From Linanthus parryae (Eukaryota > Streptophyta > Magnoliopsida > Ericales > Polemoniaceae), in assembly GCA_023055425.1 (NCBI GenBank), contig JALGPY010000002.1, forward strand, positions 115,518,088 to 115,582,087: a stretch of DNA of 64,000 nucleotides, read 5' to 3'. How positions within the stretch are numbered: position 1 is the stretch's first letter; each line of letters starts with the position of its first letter. The translations under genes were made by a program, and so were the position numbers. This document shows, piece after piece, positions 58,230-64,000 of this stretch. A model generated the notes under the pieces. It made no database searches, was not told the origin of the DNA, and saw only the letters and a program-made list of their open reading frames with translations.

Positions 58230-59975
58230 CAGCGTAAACCTATCTGCTTTTTCGCAAGTGTACGATCAAGTAGTATAGAGTATCTAATTGTGACTCTGGT
58301 TGTCGAACCCACGAGAACAGTTTAAGTTATTGCTAATTAGAATTAGAATTAGGCACAAAGTTGTAAAAAGGAGGAAGGTTTGGGATTTGACTCTACTAAA
58401 TTGTAATAAATAAAAACAGTAAAAAGCTTATTTTATTTTTCTGTTGAATATTTTTGCAGAAATTGTTGTAGTTGTAAAAGTTGATAATTCTAAAAATCTA
58501 GATTCCAAGATCCCCTAGGGTTACTCTCCAGCTTTCATGGTATATTTGATTTCAGAAACACACAGTGGTTTTGTTTATGCCAGCATACCAATAGTACAAT
58601 CTCCTCTCGGTCTCATGCACTTATCACTCGACTGCAGATTTTCGGGTCCTCTCGGTCCACCTAAATCTGCAGGTTCGTTCTAAGTCTTCTAGGGTTACAG
58701 GTTCTCCTCTCGGTCTCCCCCTAAACATCTAACAGTTGGTCTAATGCTTATGGGCTAGTCCCCTGATTCTCTTCACCTCTCGGTCCATCAAGGCAGAGTA
58801 CTAAATCCTGTCTTTTCTTCCTAACGTTCACTGGTCACTCTCGCGCACCAGATCCTGTCTGTAACACTCCTGGGTGATCAAGCCATTCATGTATGTAAAT
58901 AAAATCAAAGACAGAATAATAAACAAACCATCCTGTATTAAGACTTAGCTAGCCATGCATCTGAAAATCAAAACAACCAAGTCTGCTGAATTCATAAACC
59001 CTAGGTTCACCAAGAACCTAGGCAAAAGGTCTAGCTAGCTTGCATTATTTAAAAACAATGTTTCATAAAAAGAGAAAAGATCAAACTAGTTATTTTTCTG
59101 AAGATACTGGAAAACAGCTCCAATCCTGCTCTGCTCCAACTCCTGGCTGCTGTGAAACTGGCTGCTGATTGATGATGATAGCTGTGAGTGTGTATGTGTT
59201 CATAACCCTAATTCAGTGCTGGGACACCTCCTTTTATACTGCCACAGTCTCCAAAACTGATGCATGAAATTCCTGTTTTACCCTCGAAAAGACTCGTTCT
59301 AGAAACCTTCTGTGCGTTCGAACGCACACTTCCTGCGTTCAAACGCAGTGCGTATGAACGCACACCCTTCTGCGTTTGAACGCAGGACTTAGCCGTTTTT
59401 CCATTTTTCTCTTCTGGCTCCTGAACCCATGCGTTTGAACGCAGCTCCTCTGCGTTTGAACGCACCCCTTGGCCGTTTCTTCTCTCGAGTGTTGAGTCCT
59501 GCGTTTGAACGCACAACGCCTGCGTTTGAACGCAGGACTTAGCTTTTCTGCACTTTGGTCTCTGACTCCTGCGTTTGAACGCAGCCTGCCTGCGTTTGAA
59601 CGCAGGACTTAGCCATTTTTCTGCCATTTTTCCTGCTGCTCCAGTCTTGTGCGTTTGAACGCAGCTCCTGCGTTTGAACGCACCACTCAGCATTTTTTCC
59701 TCTTTTTCTGCTCAACTTTCCTGACACGCTGCCACCCATCCAAGTTAATCTCATGCATTTTTCGGCACCTGTTACCTGCACATCATAACACGCACCCGCG
59801 ATCATATCCAACAAACAAAAGTATGCATAAAATTACTCAAATTTTACAATCATAATCTAGAAATCTCTGCCTCGTATCAGGTGGAAAATAAGCTGAAAAT
59901 GGCCAAACTCAACTCTCACAGGGTTAAAACCAATGGTAAAAAGATGTCCCAGACTAATACATTTTCAAGCTGTCA
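58227..59975 (-). mobile_element. Solo LTR of a Tat-like element inside RT
   Basis: 1749 bp with TGACAGC and GCTGTCA as its ends and the 5-bp target duplication ACTAT (58222-58226 and 59976-59980). No interior, primer site or second LTR is present, so it is a solo LTR left by recombination between two LTRs. It is related to the LTRs at 20649 and 26975 (CTCTCGGTCTCATG block) and to 46406-48010. Orientation is inferred from those. It carries a palindromic mini-array. Confidence 0.85.
59312..59683. repeat. Palindromic mini-array, GCGTTTGAACGC type
   Basis: Twelve copies of TGCGTTTGAACGCA or one-to-two-base variants, often paired about 20 bases apart and separated by text such as GGACTTAGCC. Each unit can form a small hairpin. 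The long minus-strand frame over it (59693-59208) is a by-product of the repeat. Confidence 0.9.
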
Positions 59976-59980
59976 ACTAT

Positions 59981-61315
59981 GATGAAACCTTTTCACCAGT
60001 CGCTATGACCAAATCCATCCGAATCCTACTTGCAATTGCAGCATACTACGACTATGAGATTTGGCAGATGGATGTCAAAACAGCATTCCTTTATGGGAAT
60101 CTCCTCGAGGACGTGGATATGATACAGCCGGAGGGTTTTGAGGATCCAAAGCAAGCCAACAAAGTCTGTAAGCTGCAACGGTCCATTTATGGATTGAATC
60201 AAGCTTCTAGGAGTTGGAATCGACGTTTTGATGAAGTAGTCAAAGAGTTTGGCTTCATCAGAAACGAAGATGAGTCTTGTGTCTACAAGAAGGTTAGTGG
60301 GAGCTCTGTAGTTTTTCTGGTCTTGTATGTAGATGACATACTACTCATTGGAAACGACATTCCCATGCTGCAATCTGTGAAAGATTGGCTAGGAAAGTGT
60401 TTCTCAATGAAGGACTTAGGGGAAGCAGCCTATATACTCGGTATAAAGATCTATAGAGATAGATCTAAAAGGTTGCTAGGCCTAAGTCAAAGTACATATA
60501 TTGACAAGGTGTTGAAACGGTTCAACATGCAAGATTCCAAGAAGGGATTCTTTCCCATGTCACATGGAATCACTCTTTCGAAGAGTGGTTGTCCTTCCAA
60601 TGAGATTGAGAAGGAACGCATGAGTAGGATTCCCTATGCCTCGGCCATAGGATCCATCATGTACGCCATGTTATGTACCAGACCAGATGTGTCATATGCC
60701 TTGAGTATGACAAGCAGATACCAATCCAATCCGGGTGAGAGTCACTGGATTGCTGTCAAGAACATCCTAAAGTACTTGAGAAGAACTAAGGATGCTTTCT
60801 TGATGTTTAGCGGTGAGGAAGAGTTGCGTGTAAGGGGTTACACTGATGCAAGCTTCCAAACCGACAGAGATGACTTTAGATCACAATCGGGATATGTGTT
60901 TTGCCTGAATGGAGCAGCGGTGAGCTGGAAGAGTTCCAAGCAAGAGACGGTAGCTGATTTTACAACAGAGGCTGAGTACATTGCTGCAAATGGCGCAGCA
61001 AAGGAGGCTGTTTGGATCAGAAAGTTTGTTTCTGAACTTGGTGTGGTCCCTAGCATTGCGGATCCAGTGGAGTTGTTCTGTGACAACACTGGGGCGATCG
61101 CGCAATCAAAGGAACCCAGATCGCACCAGAAGTCCAAACACGTGCTCAGGAAGTTTCATCTGATTCGAGATATTATCGATAGAGGAGACGTTCGGATATG
61201 CAAGATTCCTACAGATGATAATCTGTCAGACCCGCTTACGAAGCCTCTCACGCAGTGGAAGCATGAAGGGCACACTAGGAGTAAGGGCATACGAGATGCG
61301 CTAGATTGGCTCTAG
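59981..61315 (+). CDS. Angela pol, C-terminal part (RT and RNase H)
   Basis: The frame continues exactly from the codon after the target duplication and runs to TAG at 61313-61315. The visible open frame reaches back to an ATG at 59933 inside the solo LTR. Counting from that ATG, the RT catalytic Asp of QMDVK is residue 47 and YVDD is 132-135. RNase H acidic residues are Asp305, Glu348 and Asp384. The end LSDPLTKPL near 431-439 is typical of copia RNase H. No stop or shift is present. RT copies element RNA and RNase H removes the RNA strand. The split from the first 872 codons should prevent a full polyprotein. Confidence 0.93.
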   Translation, partial: DETFSPVAMTKSIRILLAIAAYYDYEIWQMDVKTAFLYGNLLEDVDMIQPEGFEDPKQANKVCKLQRSIYGLNQASRSWNRRFDEVVKEFGFIRNEDESCVYKKVSGSSVVFLVLYVDDILLIGNDIPMLQSVKDWLGKCFSMKDLGEAAYILGIKIYRDRSKRLLGLSQSTYIDKVLKRFNMQDSKKGFFPMSHGITLSKSGCPSNEIEKERMSRIPYASAIGSIMYAMLCTRPDVSYALSMTSRYQSNPGESHWIAVKNILKYLRRTKDAFLMFSGEEELRVRGYTDASFQTDRDDFRSQSGYVFCLNGAAVSWKSSKQETVADFTTEAEYIAANGAAKEAVWIRKFVSELGVVPSIADPVELFCDNTGAIAQSKEPRSHQKSKHVLRKFHLIRDIIDRGDVRICKIPTDDNLSDPLTKPLTQWKHEGHTRSKGIRDALDWL

Positions 61316-61329
61316 TGCAAGTGGGAGAC
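61316..61329 (+). promoter_or_regulatory. Polypurine tract
   Basis: TGCAAGTGGGAGAC lies between the stop codon and the 3' LTR, the priming site for plus-strand DNA. Confidence 0.8.
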
Positions 61330-62759
61330 TGTTGGAATAGATGCCCTAGAGGCAATCTAGTTTAGTATGAATTTGTATATGGCTAGAAAATTCATTTATT
61401 ATTTATTGGATATTTAATATAATGAAGTCCTTAGATTTACAATCGTGTTGTTTATCTTAAATATCCCTAGTCAAGTATAATGATTAATGGGACAATCATC
61501 TATAGACTAGTATGGGGTTGGATTGATATGGAGATATCACGATCCAACACATAGGTGTGCATTACGGAATGTTGCACTGGATTGACCCATCACCGAGAAG
61601 GCTACATACATGTTATGTTGAGTCACAAGTGCTTCTCGCGGTGCAATGGTATTGTCATCCTTAGACTTGAAGTCACTAGATATTCTAGTTGTGGATCGTT
61701 GTGATCTTGGTAGCGTTAAACGCTACACCGTAACTGGGTAGTTATAAAGGCGTGTACTGGATACAATGAGAAGCAAGCTTAGAGAGCGTAGTGGACGTAG
61801 AGAGGATTTGCCCCTCCCACATAACGGGAACAAATATCCTAGGCCACTCGAGGGATAGTGCTTATAGAATGTCTGGCCAGACTCAAATAAATCAATATAT
61901 GGGATATTGATGTTATTTGCACGAATAAGGCTATTCCCATAGATCGAGAAACTATGGATTGGATATACGAGTGTGACTTGTATGTCTCGTGTCCAATCCG
62001 GATATAGAGGCAAAGGGATGAGACAATTACTTGTACAAGGTTGTCTAGATGACTATTCTATTAGTTGGCTAGAATGGATGTTTTGCTAGAAACCGCTCCA
62101 TATTAGCAATTAGTTGCTACCAACTAGATAGAACCTATGGGGTCACACGCTATATAGAGTTGTACTAGATTTGGGAATTAATTAATTGGATTAATTAATT
62201 AGAAGGATCACTTTGCAAACCCTTGCAAAATTAGTAGGTACTAATTTGCAAGGAAGGGACTAAATTGAATTCTAGTAGGACTAGAATAAGTCCTTTAGGT
62301 AGTTAACAAGGAGTTGTTGGACTATATAAAGGACCCTCCTTCCTTCCTTCCTCATAACTTATGCTCATTAGTGATCATAACAAGAGTGGGAGAGAACAAA
62401 GGAGAGAGAGCAAGCAACAAAGGAGGCCGACGCCCCATTGCCGCCGCCCTCGTCCCCGTCGGCCAAAAGAGGGCCGAAACCCCTCTTTTGTCTGGTTTTG
62501 CGTGATTCCTTCACCCTCCTCTTATTCTAGGCTAGCACCAAGGAGTTTGGGAGATCTAGGATCAACTCTAGGCGTGGATCAACTATAGAGAACGTGACAC
62601 TATTCGCGTTTGAAGTCATCAAGGAGAACCCAAAGGTGTGTTTATGATTTCTTACCTTTACTATCGTTATGCATCTAGACTTGTGATCCTTGGAGGGTTT
62701 TGCATGGTTATTTGTTTGATTATGCTTCCGTTGCGCGATCCATGAATCAAAACCCTACA
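61330..62759 (+). repeat. Intact Angela 3' LTR
   Basis: 1430 bp, colinear with 52510-53938. Differences include GAAGCAAGCTT versus GTT at about 61779, TATTCTAGG versus TATTCCGGG near 62525, and one extra A near 62229. Confidence 0.95.
62323..62330 (+). promoter_or_regulatory. 3' LTR TATA box
   Basis: TATATAAA, the same place as in the 5' LTR. It could drive transcription out into the flank. Confidence 0.6.
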
Positions 62760-62764
62760 TTGGT

Positions 62765-62868
62765 GATGTCCTGTATATTTGTTAGCCACTGTTTCTGTAA
62801 GTTGTTACCAAACATGCCCTTGAACTTGATACCTCAGAAAGATTCGTTAGTGCTCTTGGAGTTGCTGA
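62765..62868. other. Flank of the Angela insertion, no gene
   Basis: Short AT-rich flank. Its reverse complement (GGGCATGTTTGGTAACAAC) resembles the ends of common plant MITEs, but no partner end was located. Confidence 0.35.
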
Positions 62869-63202
62869 CATGGGTTGGTTTGGATGAGATAAAGCAGATT
62901 ATGAAATTATAATCTCACTTTGTCTACCCCTTTTGAATAGCGAAGATCAATTCTGGATAAAAAAAAAGGCTATACAACTAGGACCCGGGTTTGCCAGAGC
63001 AGGATCCGGGTTTGACAAAGTAGGATCCGGGTTTGCCACGCCAATGAGCCGGTGCGTTGTGTCCCCAGTAGACGGACATGCTTCCGAATTGATGGATGCA
63101 GGATCCGGGTTTTAGCACCAATAATATGATTGTGAGATTATCAGAACTTGATTATGTTTCATCTCACAATCTCATAATCTAGCTCATCCAAACCAACCCA
63201 TG
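62869..63202. mobile_element. MITE-like inverted-repeat element
   Basis: A 334-bp block whose ends are perfect inverted copies of CATGGGTTGGTTTGGATGAG, followed by further pairing AGATTATGA/AATCTCAC text on both sides. No clear target duplication is visible, so the superfamily is open. The centre holds the GGATCCGGGTTTG repeats. Confidence 0.6.
62980..63115. repeat. Short tandem repeat, about 21-bp unit
   Basis: Three adjacent units of AGGATCCGGGTTTG plus a variable tail (62980, 63001, 63022), with a fourth half-unit near 63101. It lies in the centre of the MITE-like element. Confidence 0.75.
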
Positions 63203-64000
63203 GCACTGGATTAAGAATGAGGCACTCTTCAGAGAGATGCACCCTCTCTGCAAATGCTTTGGGGCTGGTGATTTCAATGGAATAAAATGAGATTATCAAA
63301 TGTTCTCATAATCAGGGGTCTCAAATGCCTTACAAAAAAGAATTCTCAAATGCTCTGCGGATGAATCTTAAATGTTCATAAAAAGGGCACTAAAATGAAA
63401 CTTGATTCAAGTGCTTCCTAACTTCCAATTGGACGCTCTAAAGTGGATAACGTACCCTTAAAGGCATTGGGATGAAAATCCTTATTTTACCTTTTTAAGG
63501 GGTAAAAAAAATTTGTGTGGAAGACTTTGTCTGTCTTTGCATAGGATCAATCCTACAAAACATATTATTCGTATCTGTGAGCATTATGGGCGGGGAGGTT
63601 CTTTCTGAGTCAAATTTTGTTTCCAACACTCTTTTCCTTCATTCCTTTGGATATTTTAAGGGTACTAAGTTTCTTTAAAGTAATCCATCATTTTACTCAA
63701 AGAAAAGATTTTTCATTCATTGGATATTTCTTGTTCATGAAGATGTACATTAAAGAGAAGTGATTTTCTGCAAGAGATTTGTAGGAATTCTAAAATTTAA
63801 TTTCTCATTACTCCCAGTATTGTGGTATAATTTTTTTAGCTAGGCTGAGTACGTTTTGTCAAAGATTGTCAAAAGCTAGCCCATTTTTTTCCAATTTTCT
63901 CACATTTTCTCAAATAAAAATTTATTTTTTTATTCTATTTACTTGAGAATTTTGCCTCCTTATGGCATAAGCCAAAACTTGACTTTTGGGTGGGTCATAT
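63203..64000. repeat. Unidentified long repeat, copy B (right part)
   Basis: From about 63410 it follows copy A at 48700-49270. 63203-63400 carries further short AT-rich inverted text (GAGATTATCAAATG...) and no gene. It runs off the window end. Confidence 0.5.

Larger units (their letters stand above)
52510..62759 (+). mobile_element. Young, structurally complete Angela copia element
   Basis: Target duplication TTGGT at 52505-52509 and 62760-62764. LTRs at 52510-53938 and 61330-62759, primer site, long leader, gag-pol and polypurine tract are all present. I count 11 substitutions and one 1-bp indel between the LTRs (under 1%). The only coding break seen is the solo LTR at 58227-59975. Without it the element is about 8.5 kb, the usual Angela/BARE size. 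Confidence 0.95.

Noticed and set aside
59208..59693. 161-codon minus-strand frame with repeated VQTQ words
   Set aside because: It is the translation of the palindromic mini-array in a solo LTR; no family similarity or conservation in the related LTR.

Overview
The window looks like repeat-rich nuclear DNA from a flowering plant. Nearly all of it is transposable elements, mostly Ty1/copia LTR retrotransposons of the Angela and SIRE/Maximus types, with non-autonomous Tat/Ogre-like LTR elements and small TIR transposons nested among them. I found no host gene, tRNA, rRNA, CRISPR array or prokaryotic feature. Lineage names rest on remembered family motifs and not on a search, and the species cannot be named from this sequence.

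Layout. 1-1863: 3' end of a broken Angela element. 1864-5786: minus-strand remnant of another LTR retrotransposon carrying two hAT-type MITEs with clean 8-bp target duplications. 5787-6513 plus 32502-32962: one minus-strand Angela LTR, split by a full-length but decayed Angela element (6514-32501). That element was itself hit by a minus-strand SIRE element (8937-18939), a Mutator-like MITE (19588-20013) and a minus-strand non-autonomous Tat/Ogre-like element (20649-28598). 32963-46405: two SIRE elements fused so that one pair of outer LTRs encloses 1.75 partial coding regions. 46406 to about 48010: fragment of a Tat-like LTR with a Stowaway MITE. About 48010-52504 and 62765-64000: unidentified, diverged long repeats.

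52510-62759 is the best preserved element. It is an Angela copy with a perfect 5-bp target duplication (TTGGT), two LTRs differing at about 11 substitutions and one indel over 1430 bp, an intact primer site and polypurine tract, and gag-pol frames with all catalytic residues present. Its only visible coding lesion is a 1749-bp solo LTR (58227-59975, target duplication ACTAT) inside the reverse transcriptase domain. The first three bases of that solo LTR supply the stop codon.

The genes here serve element replication: gag (particle protein), protease, integrase, reverse transcriptase and RNase H from one long frame in both copia types, plus a third reading frame downstream of pol in the SIRE elements. 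The non-autonomous element keeps only a gag-like remnant and would have needed proteins supplied in trans. I do not see a new cellular system. The most unusual signals are a 16-bp palindrome repeated throughout the SIRE elements, palindromic mini-arrays in the Tat-like LTRs, the conserved SIRE third frame, and several repair-type rearrangements.
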